A DNA stretch of 47,467 nucleotides, from the NCBI GenBank assembly GCA_022824685.1, contig JAJDZJ010000148.1:1-47467 (forward strand), in the 5' to 3' direction. Made by a program: the position numbers and the translations under genes. Positions 17,403 through 25,694 of this stretch are shown here, in pieces. The stretch is from Caldilineaceae bacterium. Its GTDB lineage: Bacteria > Chloroflexota > Anaerolineae > Caldilineales > Caldilineaceae. Every line of letters starts with the position of its first letter. Positions within the stretch are counted from its first letter, which is position 1. A model generated the notes under the pieces. The model worked only from the letters and a program-made list of their open reading frames with translations, made no database searches and had not been told where the DNA came from.

Positions 17403-19565
17403 ATGAATCCTACTGAATCGGAGCGCCTCGCTACTTTGTCGGGCAACCTGAAGAACGACTTCTCGGCACACGTGGGGCGCGGGGGAGCAGAGACCACCGA
17501 GCTGGACCGGGTGCGCAATTCGCTGCGCGACTCCCTCGACCTGGATATTTTTTCGCGCCAAGGAATTGAGTGGTACCGGAGCGCCTATGTGGAGGCCTTC
17601 CTTTTCATGTACGATCTGTCGTTCTACGATCGCGAGGCTGGACGCTACCGCATCGACGAAGTTCTGGATGACGGTGAGCGCGAGTTCGGTGGTTACGACA
17701 TCATCCTCCTTTGGCAGTCCTATCCCCGCCTTGGCATAGATGACCGCAACCAGATCGACTATTACCGCGACATGCCGGGCGGCCTGGAGGGGTTACGCGA
17801 AGTGGTGGACCGCGCCCATGCGCGCGGCGTGCGCGTCTTCGTCAACTACAATCCATGGGATATCGGCACGCGCCGCGAGCCGGGCGCGCCGCCCTATACT
17901 GATAGAAGAGGATATCGCGCCACATTCCCCGACACCGGGGCGCCCGCTGTAGCCGACGCTGAGGCTTTGGGTGCCGTGATCAAGGAAATCGGGGCCGACG
18001 GCGTCTTCCTGGATACGATGGCCTCGGACGACCCAGGTTTCCTGGCGCCGATGGAGCGGGCCAACGCCAACATTGTTTTCAACCCAGAGGCCGTTCCCCC
18101 TACCAAAGCTCTCTCATCGATCGCGGGCAGCTGGCTACAGCGCAACACGGTTGTCCCGCCCGACCTCTTGACCATCCGCTGGGTGGAGCCGCGTTTTTCT
18201 TTTCGCGCAATCGACCGCAACGCCGACGAACACAGTGATATTATCCAGAAGGCATTCTTCCACGGTTGCGGGCAGGTTGTGTGGGAGAACATCTTCGGCT
18301 GGTGGAATCCCTGGAATGAAGAAGATCGCGCACTGCTACGCCGCTGTGTCCGGCTACTGCGCCGGTTCTCCAAGGCATTCCAGGACCGGGACTGGCAACC
18401 ATATGTTGCCACGGAAATTGAAGGCGTTTACGCACACCGCTGGCACGACGGCGATAGTGTACTGCATACGCTGATCAACGAGACAGGCGGTCTGGTCGAT
18501 GGCCCGCTATTGCCTGCGCCCGCGGTTGCGCCTGACGGCCGCCCTATGCGCCACTACGACCTATGGAATGGGAGAGAAGTTGAACCCGTTCCACGAAGTG
18601 ACGCGCATCTGCTTTCCCTTTCTCTGGCCAGAGGCGCGGCGGGATGTATCGTTTCGGCTCCTGAGGGCATAGACATAGACCTGCGTTCCGGGTTGGAGGG
18701 ACGCAAAAAGGAAGGACCTGACGGTATTGACCGCAGGCGCGTCGGTCTTGCCGATCTGACTCTACGTCCAGTCGAACCATCGCTCCCGGTCGCGGCCGGT
18801 GAGCAACCTGAGGAAATGTGCCTGGTTCCTGCGGGTCCCTTCATTTTCGGCGTGCGTCACAATAACCGCACGGCCATGGAAGGCGCCTGTTACGGCAAAA
18901 TGGACCAGCTTTGGGACAAGTACCACCCCCGGGAATTTGTCGACCTGCCCGAATACTGGATCGATCGAACCGAAGTCACCAACGACTCTTACCGCACTTT
19001 TCTTGAACAGACCCGTTACCTGCCGCGCGATCTGACCAACTTTCTGCGTCACTGGCAGAAACCGTCCGGATCCGATCATGAGCCCTGGGAATGGAACCCG
19101 CCTGACGGCAAGGAGCGACATCCCGTAATCTGGGTCGACCTGGATGATGCCCGCGCCTACGCCCGGTGGGCGGGAAAGCGGCTGCCAATCGAAGAGGAGT
19201 GGCAGAAGGCAGCAGGTTTTTCCGTCTGGCCGTGGGGTGACGGCTTCGACCCATCCCTTTGCAACAGCGGCAGCGACGACACGACCCCGGTTGACCAGTT
19301 TCCGGGCGGGGCCAGCTACGTGGGATGCCTTGATTTGGCTGGAAACGTCTGGGAGTGGACCGAAAGCGAACGCGACGACGGCCACACGCGATACGCCATC
19401 ATCCGAGGCGGCAGCTACCTAAAGGTAGAAGGCAGCATCTGGTACAACGCCAGCGGCGCGCAGCCCAACGACTGCCACGAGAAGATTCTGTTGATGTATC
19501 CCGGGCTGGACCGCTGTGGCACAGTCGGCTTTCGCTGCGTCAAGGACGTTGCGCCTGTTGGATAG
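17403..19565 (+). CDS. TIM-barrel-like domain fused to an FGE-sulfatase-like domain
   Basis: The 720-residue product has two parts. Residues about 55-420 look like a glycosidase-type barrel: 'RGVRVFVNYNPWDIG' (141-155), 'GADGVFLDTMA' (197-207, Asp204) and 'NIVFNPEAVPP' (223-233, Glu229), then a beta-rich tail. Residues about 470-715 are a formylglycine-generating-enzyme-like domain: 'MCLVPAGPFIFG' (472-483), 'DRTEVTNDSY', 'ARWAGKRLPIEEEW' (587-600), 'DLAGNVWEWTES' (644-655), 'RGGSY' (668-672) and 'VGFRC' (708-712). True FGE enzymes carry two catalytic cysteines right after RGGSY; here that stretch reads LKVEGSIWYN, so oxidation of sulfatase cysteine is unlikely. The domain may bind a ligand or act in another FGE-fold reaction. 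AGGAGGAG precedes ATG 17403. No signal peptide is seen. Confidence 0.85.
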   Translation: MNPTESERLATLSGNLKNDFSAHVGRGGAETTELDRVRNSLRDSLDLDIFSRQGIEWYRSAYVEAFLFMYDLSFYDREAGRYRIDEVLDDGEREFGGYDIILLWQSYPRLGIDDRNQIDYYRDMPGGLEGLREVVDRAHARGVRVFVNYNPWDIGTRREPGAPPYTDRRGYRATFPDTGAPAVADAEALGAVIKEIGADGVFLDTMASDDPGFLAPMERANANIVFNPEAVPPTKALSSIAGSWLQRNTVVPPDLLTIRWVEPRFSFRAIDRNADEHSDIIQKAFFHGCGQVVWENIFGWWNPWNEEDRALLRRCVRLLRRFSKAFQDRDWQPYVATEIEGVYAHRWHDGDSVLHTLINETGGLVDGPLLPAPAVAPDGRPMRHYDLWNGREVEPVPRSDAHLLSLSLARGAAGCIVSAPEGIDIDLRSGLEGRKKEGPDGIDRRRVGLADLTLRPVEPSLPVAAGEQPEEMCLVPAGPFIFGVRHNNRTAMEGACYGKMDQLWDKYHPREFVDLPEYWIDRTEVTNDSYRTFLEQTRYLPRDLTNFLRHWQKPSGSDHEPWEWNPPDGKERHPVIWVDLDDARAYARWAGKRLPIEEEWQKAAGFSVWPWGDGFDPSLCNSGSDDTTPVDQFPGGASYVGCLDLAGNVWEWTESERDDGHTRYAIIRGGSYLKVEGSIWYNASGAQPNDCHEKILLMYPGLDRCGTVGFRCVKDVAPVG

Positions 19566-19623
19566 ACAGTGGGGGAAAGGTCACCCGGCTTTACGCAATC
19601 CTCAATAGAGTCAAGGAGTGAAG

Positions 19624-20493
19624 ATGACGACGGATCTGACACCGTTAGAGCGCATGGCACAGCTCCAGCAGAACGGCTTCTGTATTATTGAAAATGTGGC
19701 CGACGAACGTCTCCTGAACAGGACGCGGGCCTGCGTCGACAAGGCCCTGGCGGAAGTAGACCCCGAACGGCTGGAAAAGACCAAGTCTCCCGGCAGTCTG
19801 ATCGATTCCAATGACTACCCTGAGCTGGCCGACCTGATCGGCAACCCGCGCGCCTTGGCAGCGCTTGACCGGATGGGGTTGAAGGACATCAAGTTTTGGA
19901 AGGCGGTGATCATCAGCAAACCGCCGGGCGGGCCGCGGCTCTACTGGCACCAGGACTGCCTGATGTGGCAGGACCCGCGGGCGTACAGTGAAAGGCCGCC
20001 GATGATCTTTCTGATGTACTACCTGGAGGACACGACGCGCTGGAACGGGTGCCTGCGCTTGCTTCCCGGCACGCACCGCTACCGCCACATTCTCCACGAC
20101 ATGGGCGAGGCCCACACCAGGGAGATCAACCGCATTGACGACCCGGACGATCCGCGGTTCCGCGATTATCCCGGCGAGGTGGACGTGCCGGTCAGGGCCG
20201 GCGATGTCGTGGTCGGGGACGCGCGCATGTTCCACTCGGCGCACACCAACCATTCGGACGAAAAGAGGACGGTGATCACCATCTGGTTCCACCCGTTTTT
20301 CTCCGACCTGCAGGAGCCGACCCAGAGCTGGATCCATGCCTTCATGCACCGCCAGCACGCAGACTGGCCTCAGGACGCCCTCGCCAAGATCGAGCCGCTC
20401 ATCCCCGACTATCGCGGCGGGGTTGCACCGATGGAGCAGAGTCGGACGCCCGACGAACGCTTACGCTGGCCCGAAGCGGTTGCCGCCAGCTAG
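19624..20493 (+). CDS. Phytanoyl-CoA dioxygenase (PhyH) family protein
   Basis: This non-haem Fe(II)/2-oxoglutarate-type oxygenase has the iron triad in place: WHQD (His-x-Asp) near residue 108, HSAHTNHS with the distal His near 205, and Arg in 'KRTVITIW' for 2-oxoglutarate binding. Typical PhyH patterns include 'GFCIIENVADERLL' at the N-terminus and 'CLRLLPGTHRY'. AAGGAG at 19613-19618 sets ATG 19624 as the start; the GTG at 19618 overlaps that ribosome site. The product has 289 residues and is cytoplasmic. Bacterial PhyH proteins hydroxylate diverse small molecules, so the substrate cannot be named. Its place between the TIM/FGE-like fusion and a uronate-dehydrogenase-like gene points to a sugar or carboxylate. 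Confidence 0.88.
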   Translation: MTTDLTPLERMAQLQQNGFCIIENVADERLLNRTRACVDKALAEVDPERLEKTKSPGSLIDSNDYPELADLIGNPRALAALDRMGLKDIKFWKAVIISKPPGGPRLYWHQDCLMWQDPRAYSERPPMIFLMYYLEDTTRWNGCLRLLPGTHRYRHILHDMGEAHTREINRIDDPDDPRFRDYPGEVDVPVRAGDVVVGDARMFHSAHTNHSDEKRTVITIWFHPFFSDLQEPTQSWIHAFMHRQHADWPQDALAKIEPLIPDYRGGVAPMEQSRTPDERLRWPEAVAAS

Positions 20494-20596
20494 TCGTAGT
20501 TCGGCGGCGCTGACGAGAAAGCACACCGGCAATCACTCTTGATTACGCGCTGATTGGCTTTAATTTGGATTCCAAACGCCCTTCCTGGAGACAGTG

Positions 20597-21325
20597 ATGA
20601 AGATCCTGATCACCGGCATTGCCGGAAAGATTGGCCGTTATCTGGCGCCGGTACTCGCCCAAGACCACGAAGTCTATGGCATTGACCTTCACCCCTCGGA
20701 CTGGCCCAACGCCGCGCAGGCCGATCTCTGCGACGCGGAGGCGCTGCCCTCCGTCTTCGAAGGCATGGAGGTGGTCATCCATCTGGCCGCCGACCCCCGC
20801 CATGAGGTCGAGATCGGCTGGGACGAACTGACCAATCCCAACCTGATCGCCACTGCACGCATGTACGACGCGGCTCATGACGCGGGCGTGCGCCGCGTCA
20901 TCTTCGCCAGTTCGATGCACGTTATGGGGGCCTACGAATGGGATGAGCCGTACCTGTCCATTCTCTCCGGCCGGCACGACGGCCTGGACCCGGACTCCAT
21001 TCCACTCGTCAAAGGGGATGATCCGGGTAGACCGGACAGCCGCTACGGCGCGACGAAGATTTTTGGCGAGTCGTTGGGACGCTACTACACGGAGGGCGGC
21101 AACATCGACCGGCCGGACCAGCGGCCAATGGAGGTAATCTGCGTTCGCTTAGGCACGCTGCCGGCTTCGGACCGGCCTGGCAGCGACTACCGCTCGCTGG
21201 TGAGCTGGTTCAGTTATCGGGATGCCGGCGGCTTTTTCCGGGCCTGCGTTGAACGGCCAAACATCAGCTACGAGATCATTTACGGCGCGTCCAATAACAG
21301 GTGGAAGATTTACGACACGCCCTAG
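20597..21325 (+). CDS. Uronate-dehydrogenase-like SDR, truncated by an in-frame TAG
   Basis: The 242-residue product is an extended SDR: TGIAGKIG (NAD binding, residues 6-13), 'IHLAADPR', 'FASSMHVMGAY' (catalytic Ser region) and YGATK (Tyr/Lys pair). The 'SSMHVMG' and 'RLGTLPASDRP' segments resemble uronate dehydrogenases, which oxidise hexuronates to aldarolactones with NAD. Reading stops at TAG 21323-21325 after 'KIYDTP'. The same frame continues for 20 codons of family-like sequence. The missing tail is short, so the enzyme may still fold. TGGAGA upstream favours ATG 20597 over the GTG at 20594. The cause may be a nonsense mutation, a sequence error or, least likely, readthrough. Confidence 0.82.
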   Translation: MKILITGIAGKIGRYLAPVLAQDHEVYGIDLHPSDWPNAAQADLCDAEALPSVFEGMEVVIHLAADPRHEVEIGWDELTNPNLIATARMYDAAHDAGVRRVIFASSMHVMGAYEWDEPYLSILSGRHDGLDPDSIPLVKGDDPGRPDSRYGATKIFGESLGRYYTEGGNIDRPDQRPMEVICVRLGTLPASDRPGSDYRSLVSWFSYRDAGGFFRACVERPNISYEIIYGASNNRWKIYDTP

Positions 21326-21388
21326 GCGTGGAAGCTGCTGGATTTCATGCCCGTTGACAGGGCCGAAGACCACTGGCGCAAGGAATAG
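21326..21388 (+). pseudogene. Detached C-terminal codons of the uronate-dehydrogenase-like gene
   Basis: Immediately after the TAG, the same frame encodes AWKLLDFMPVDRAEDHWRKE and then a normal TAG at 21386-21388. The pattern 'hydrophobic-LxFxPxDRAED' is the usual C-terminal helix and tail of this SDR group, so these codons once belonged to the gene upstream. Confidence 0.7.
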
Positions 21389-21438
21389 ACAACTGCTTTC
21401 GGCCTGACCATTGGAATGGTAAGGGAGGATAACCAATT

Positions 21439-22335
21439 ATGCCTATTGGATACGGCGATTTTCGTTATGAGATTGACGATTCCTGGCCGAAGGTTCCGGA
21501 AGGGTGGTCGCTGGGCTCGGTGCCGGATGTGGCGGTCGACTCACGCGATCGAGTTTTCGTCTTCTGCCGCCACAAGCACCCGGTGGTGGCGTTTGAGGCG
21601 GAGACCGGGAACTTTATCACCTCCTGGGGTGAGGGCGAGTTCACCGAGCCGCACGGCATCTTCATTGATTCCGATGACTACGTTTGGGTGACAGACCGGC
21701 AGGAGCACGTTGTCACGAAGCACACGCAGCACGGCGAAAAGCTGCTGGAGCTGGGCCGGCGGGGTTGGGCGATGATGACAGTGACGCCCTACGGCACGTC
21801 GTTGGACCCGCCGTTCAACATGCCGGCGGGGGTGGCCATCGCGGAGGACGGGTGCATTTTCGCGGCTGACGGATACGGCAATCACCAGGTCCACCGTTTT
21901 TCGGCGGACGGGGAGCTGGAACTATCGTGGGGCACGTCTGGGCTCGAGCCGGGGCAGTTTGCGTTAGTGCATAATCTTGGCATCGACACGCAGGGGCGTG
22001 TGTTGGTCTGTGACCGGGAGTCGAGCCGCATTCAGATTTTCGACCGCGAAGGCCAGTTCGTCACGATGTGGGAGGATGTAAACGGGCCTGGCGATGTCTA
22101 TTGCAGCCCAGATCAGCTTGTGTATGTGGCGGAGCAGGGCGGCTCATTGGGCAAAGGCCCGGCCCCAATTGGGATATCGATTTTCCATGAGTCGGGCGAG
22201 TTGGTGGGTCGATTCAGGGGGAGGGAAACGGGACTGTTGATGCCTCACGGGATTTGGTGTGATTCGCGCGGCAACATCTTTGTGGCAGAGCTGGGAACTG
22301 AGGGGAACCGGGCGCGCAAGTTGGTAAAGATTTAA
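21439..22335 (+). CDS. NHL-repeat six-bladed beta-propeller protein
   Basis: The 298-residue product consists of NHL-type repeats of about 45 residues. Examples are 'VPDVAVDSRDRVFVFCR', 'EPHGIFIDSDDYVWVTD', 'MPAGVAIAEDGCIFAAD', 'LGIDTQGRVLVCDRESSRI' and 'MPHGIWCDSRGNIFVAE'. The layout resembles the lyase domain of peptidylglycine-amidating enzymes and bacterial relatives of unknown function. There is no signal peptide, so it is probably cytoplasmic. GGGAGG lies about ten bases before ATG 21439. It is the last gene of the plus-strand cluster and converges on the epimerase gene with only 8 bp between the stops. A lactonase or lyase role next to a uronate-dehydrogenase-like gene would make sense, since that enzyme makes lactones, but this is a guess. 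Confidence 0.82.
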   Translation: MPIGYGDFRYEIDDSWPKVPEGWSLGSVPDVAVDSRDRVFVFCRHKHPVVAFEAETGNFITSWGEGEFTEPHGIFIDSDDYVWVTDRQEHVVTKHTQHGEKLLELGRRGWAMMTVTPYGTSLDPPFNMPAGVAIAEDGCIFAADGYGNHQVHRFSADGELELSWGTSGLEPGQFALVHNLGIDTQGRVLVCDRESSRIQIFDREGQFVTMWEDVNGPGDVYCSPDQLVYVAEQGGSLGKGPAPIGISIFHESGELVGRFRGRETGLLMPHGIWCDSRGNIFVAELGTEGNRARKLVKI

Positions 22336-22343
22336 GGCAAAAT

Positions 22344-23357
22344 TCAGGCCGGGCGTTCCATTTCTGTTTTTCGCGCCCAAGCTTCGTCAATCATTTGAAA
22401 CACGTCTCTGGCAGGATTGTATCCGAGGACGGCTCGCGCCTTGGCGATGCTTAGTTCCCAGTGGACAACCTTAGAGACAGTCACCTCGACGCAGGGCCAG
22501 CCGGTCACTTTCGAAATATACTTCAGCAGTTCATCGTGGGCGAACGGTTGTCCCGCCATGAGATGGAAAACGTTGCCCACAGCGACCTCTTTCTCCAAGA
22601 GCAGGAGCAGTCCTTCAGCCAGATTTCGGGGATCATTTACCATTTCCGTCGCGGCTTTGCCTCGCGGGTCATAGGCGATCACAAGGGTAGGGTCGCGGGG
22701 ATCCAGGTCCCCCAAGTTTTCGACAGTCTCTTGCTCTTCAGGTGACAGGCTCGGCCTGGATTTCAGAAGGTTCAGGAATCCGGGCAGGTAGAGTTTGTCT
22801 GCCCAGATCGACATGGGGTCAAGAAGCTCATCGCAGGCCAGCGTTACACCAAAACGGGGAATCGTCACTGGCAGGCCGCACCGCCGCATGTAGTTCCAGC
22901 ACATATCCTCGCACAGGATTTTGCTCATTCCATACGGATCGTCGTTGATACGTGGATGCTGTTCGTCCACCGGCAGATAGAGGGCGCCGTTGGGATTCCA
23001 ATAGACATTGTCGGTGCTGGCAAGGACGAACCGTTTGATCCGGCTGGCGTGAGGGACGAGGGTTTCCAGCAGATTGTAAGTACCGACTACATTGGTGGCG
23101 AAGATTTCATCTGAGGTGCGGCCCTGGGGCAAATGGGCGCCCAGATGGTAGACCGCGTCGACTCCCTCCACAGCAGGTTTCAGGCTGTCTCTTTCTGTGA
23201 GCTGCCCCTCCACGATTTCGACGCCCAGTCCTTCAATCCGTGCCCGCAGAGGATCTGCCGGTATCACGAGGGCGCGCACCTCATGGTTATGTCTCAGAAG
23301 TTCGGCAACAAGGCGGCTGCCGATGCGTCCCGTTGCGCCGGTTACAAGGATCTTCAT
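22344..23357 (-). CDS. NAD-dependent epimerase/dehydratase (extended SDR)
   Basis: The 337-residue product has GATGRIG (NAD(P) binding, residues 7-13), 'VYHLGAHLPQG', 'VLASTDNVY' with the catalytic Ser/Thr region and YGMSK with the catalytic Tyr and Lys. Length and motifs fit nucleotide-sugar epimerases, dehydratases or 4-reductases in the cytoplasm. GGAGCG precedes ATG 23357. It lies 65 bp downstream of the DppC-type permease gene on the same strand, separated from it by a terminator-like hairpin, so it may be transcribed separately or by readthrough. The substrate cannot be told from sequence. Confidence 0.87.
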   Translation of the reverse strand: MKILVTGATGRIGSRLVAELLRHNHEVRALVIPADPLRARIEGLGVEIVEGQLTERDSLKPAVEGVDAVYHLGAHLPQGRTSDEIFATNVVGTYNLLETLVPHASRIKRFVLASTDNVYWNPNGALYLPVDEQHPRINDDPYGMSKILCEDMCWNYMRRCGLPVTIPRFGVTLACDELLDPMSIWADKLYLPGFLNLLKSRPSLSPEEQETVENLGDLDPRDPTLVIAYDPRGKAATEMVNDPRNLAEGLLLLLEKEVAVGNVFHLMAGQPFAHDELLKYISKVTGWPCVEVTVSKVVHWELSIAKARAVLGYNPARDVFQMIDEAWARKTEMERPA

Positions 23358-23392
23358 AGTTTACGCTCCATTGTCGAATAATAGGCGTATAA

Positions 23393-23412
23393 GGGGAGGA
23401 ATCTTCCTCCCC
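23393..23412 (-). terminator. Terminator-like hairpin after the second peptide-type importer
   Basis: GGGGAGGAA (23393-23401) and TTCCTCCCC (23404-23412) form a perfect 9-bp stem, better drawn as eight pairs with a 4-nt loop. It starts 11 nt beyond the DppC stop in transcription order. The tail on the minus strand is TTATACG, only weakly T-rich, so termination may be partial. Confidence 0.5.
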
Positions 23413-23422
23413 AATTGTGGTT

Positions 23423-24328
23423 TCAGCGTTCGCGCAAGGTTGGATCAAGCAGGTCTCGGAGGCCGTCGCCTAGAAGATTGAAGCCGAGCACGGAGATGGC
23501 AATGGCGATACCAGGGAAGACCGACATTTCCGGATGCGTATTCAGGTACTTACGCCCTCCGGCCAGGATCGCGCCCCAAGAAGGGGCGGGGGGTTGGGCG
23601 CCAAATCCCAGAAATGTCAGGGCCGCCTCGCTCAGGATGGTCCAGGCAAGCCCGATCGTAATCTGTACGATCACCGGGGCCGCGGCGTTGGGAAGCAGAT
23701 GGAGCAGCATGATTCGCAGGTTGGAGACCCCGACGGCCCGTGCGCTTTCGATGTAAGGCAGTTGTGACACAGCGATGACCGCGCCGCGTGTGACACGACA
23801 GAGAATGGGGACATAGATGACTGCAAGCGCGATGATCAAGTTCTGGGTGGACGGCCCAAGCAGGACGGAAATGGTCAAGGCCAACAGGAGACCGGGAATC
23901 GCGAACAGCAGATCGATGAACGCCATGATGCCGTTCTCGACAGGCCCGCGTAGAAAGCCGGCGGCAATCCCAAGCAGCAGGCCGACGAGGCCGGACAAGG
24001 CCATTGACAGAATGGCGACGAGCAGGCTGAACCGCCCTCCGTAAATGATCCTGCTGAAGAGGTCGCGTCCCAAATAGTCGGTGCCAAACAGGTGCTCCGC
24101 GCTCGGGCTGGCGAGCATCTGACTGAAATCCGCCTCGAAAGGGTCGTTGGTCGCAAAGAAAGGGGCGAAGACCGACGTGATGATCAGCGCAAGGGTTATG
24201 ATAAAGCCGACCACGAACAGGCGGTGACCCGCTGCACGGAGCAAGAAACGTTGCAGCGGTTTTCTCGTCGTAAATGTCCGCTCCGCCTCCGCGCTACTGG
24301 TAGCGAATTCGCGGATCGAGTTGGCCAT
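23423..24328 (-). CDS. ABC importer permease, DppC/OppC family (second system)
   Basis: The 301-residue permease has the DppC layout: a charged N-terminus and first helix, then 'HLFGTDYLGRDLFSRIIYGGRFSL' (the conserved FGTD-GRD-SR region). The EAA loop reads 'LPYIESARAVGVSNLRIMLL', followed by 'EAALTFLGFGAQPPAPSWG' and the terminal 'GDGLRDLLDPTLRER'. Its ATG at 24328 lies inside the end of the DppB gene, a 35-nt overlap, so the two are translationally coupled. It matches canonical DppC more closely than the copy at 6113-7021, showing the two importers are separate systems and not a recent duplication. Confidence 0.93.
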   Translation of the reverse strand: MANSIREFATSSAEAERTFTTRKPLQRFLLRAAGHRLFVVGFIITLALIITSVFAPFFATNDPFEADFSQMLASPSAEHLFGTDYLGRDLFSRIIYGGRFSLLVAILSMALSGLVGLLLGIAAGFLRGPVENGIMAFIDLLFAIPGLLLALTISVLLGPSTQNLIIALAVIYVPILCRVTRGAVIAVSQLPYIESARAVGVSNLRIMLLHLLPNAAAPVIVQITIGLAWTILSEAALTFLGFGAQPPAPSWGAILAGGRKYLNTHPEMSVFPGIAIAISVLGFNLLGDGLRDLLDPTLRER

Positions 24329-25241
24329 AGAGCAGGTCCACTACAAGATTGACGAACACGAATGCAGTCGAGTAGAGAAGCAAGACACCCTGTAGCACAG
24401 GCAGATCCCGGTTCAACAGAGCGCGCACCGTCAGCTGGCCCAATCCCGGAACGAAGAACATCTCCTCGATCAGGACCGTCCCGCCCAACAGATAACCCAA
24501 CTCCAGACCAATGACGGTTACGATTGGAATCGCGGCATTCTTGAGACCATGCCGCCAGAGTACTTGTCTGGGACGGAGCCCCTTGGCGTGCGCCACCCGC
24601 ATGTAGTCGCGACTGAGAACCTCAAGCACTGCCGAACGCACGACGCGCGTCATCACCGCGGCCAGGGGCAGCGCGAGGCTCACTGTAGGCATAACCATAT
24701 GCAGCAGGTTGACGCCCAGGCCGTCGCTGAAAGGTTTATAACCGGAAGGCGGAAGCCACTGCAGGCGTGCGGCAACGACCAGAATCAGAATCGTGGCAAT
24801 CCAGAAGTTCGGAATCGAGATTCCCAACTGTCCGAATTGCATCGCCATTAGGTCAATCCAGGTTCCGTTGCGGGCAGCCGCCAGGATTCCCAAGGGAATC
24901 GCGATCGAAAGCCCCAGAAGAATAGTCAGAGCGGCCAGTTCTACGGTTACGGGAATACGAGATTTGACCAGATCCCAGACCGGGTAGCCGCCCAACAGGG
25001 AGTTGCCCATGTCCCCCCTGAGGATATCTCCCAGCCAGTCAAAGTACTGCACGTGGAGCGGACGGTCAAGCCCCAGGAACTGACGCATCTTTTCTGCCGC
25101 TTCCGAGCCTGCGCCCACTGTATCGAGCAACACGAGCACAACGTCGCCGGGAAGCGCGTGCATCAGCAGAAAGACGAGGGTCGCCACCGCCCAGACTGTC
25201 AGTACGGCTCGAATCAGACGGCGACCCAGAAATCGCGCCAT
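24294..25241 (-). CDS. ABC importer permease, DppB/OppB family (second system)
   Basis: The frame is open to 25313, but ATG 25241 begins the family-typical 'MARFLGRRLIRAVLTVWAV' and has GAGGAG upstream. The extra 24 residues are Cys/Pro/Arg-rich and unlikely. The 315-residue product has 'LMHALPGD', the EAA loop 'EVLSRDYMRVAHAKGLRPR', 'GYLLGGTVLIEEMFFVPGLG' and the terminal 'LLYGQLDPRIRYQ'. It pairs with the overlapping DppC-type gene. The binding-protein gene that should feed it is interrupted just upstream. Confidence 0.92.
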   Translation of the reverse strand: MARFLGRRLIRAVLTVWAVATLVFLLMHALPGDVVLVLLDTVGAGSEAAEKMRQFLGLDRPLHVQYFDWLGDILRGDMGNSLLGGYPVWDLVKSRIPVTVELAALTILLGLSIAIPLGILAAARNGTWIDLMAMQFGQLGISIPNFWIATILILVVAARLQWLPPSGYKPFSDGLGVNLLHMVMPTVSLALPLAAVMTRVVRSAVLEVLSRDYMRVAHAKGLRPRQVLWRHGLKNAAIPIVTVIGLELGYLLGGTVLIEEMFFVPGLGQLTVRALLNRDLPVLQGVLLLYSTAFVFVNLVVDLLYGQLDPRIRYQ

Positions 25242-25322
25242 ATATGGTCGTCTCCTCTTCCACAGTTTGGAAATGCGACTTGGGCTCGGTGCGTCACAGA
25301 AGGGACGACACACCGCCGAACG

Positions 25323-25359
25323 GAGGACGCATCCCCAGACTTCAGAGAAATGCGTCCTC
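25323..25359 (-). promoter_or_regulatory. Perfect 10-bp intercistronic inverted repeat in the second peptide-type importer operon
   Basis: GAGGACGCAT (25323-25332) and ATGCGTCCTC (25350-25359) are exact reverse complements around a 17-nt loop. The element lies between the original end of the binding-protein gene (25380) and the DppB start (25241), the same relative place as the hairpins at 5088 and 14371. No T run follows. Confidence 0.55.
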
Positions 25360-25379
25360 TTGGCTAGGACTGAGTTCCG

Positions 25380-25694
25380 CTACCGGTCCAGCCAGACGTA
25401 CTTCAGGAAGCGCACCGTGCCCAGACCATCTACCTGATAGTCCATGACATCGGGGTGCATGCCCATGCGATCGTCATAGGTGAAGAGGTAGATGAGGGGC
25501 CATCCCGTCTCATACCCAATGGTCAGCGCCTCGGTATACAGCTCTCTGCGCCGGTCGGGATCGGTTACCGTGCGCGCCTCTTCGACCAGTACGTTGTATT
25601 CGGGAATGTCAAAGTTGGGCGCAAAGCCGTGCGATACGCCCTCCGGATGCATAATACCGTAGAAGATATCGTCCGGGCTGGAAGCGTAGAGACC
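25380..25694 (-). pseudogene. Detached C-terminal part of the interrupted binding-protein gene
   Basis: Directly after the in-frame TAA at 25697-25695, the same frame stays open for 104 codons to TAG 25382-25380. It encodes 'GLYASSPDDIFYGI', then 'MHPEGVSHGFAPNFDIPEYNVL' and the family-5 C-terminal pattern 'DPDRRRELYTEAL' and 'WPLIYLFTYDDRMGMHPDV'. This is the missing end of the lipoprotein upstream; joined, the two give about 533 residues, a normal length. An internal ATG at 25652 could in principle restart translation, but the fragment alone could not bind ligand. Confidence 0.8.

Noticed and set aside
17403-19565. Calling the fusion protein a sulfatase-activating enzyme
   Set aside because: The two catalytic cysteines after RGGSY are missing and no sulfatase gene is present in the window.
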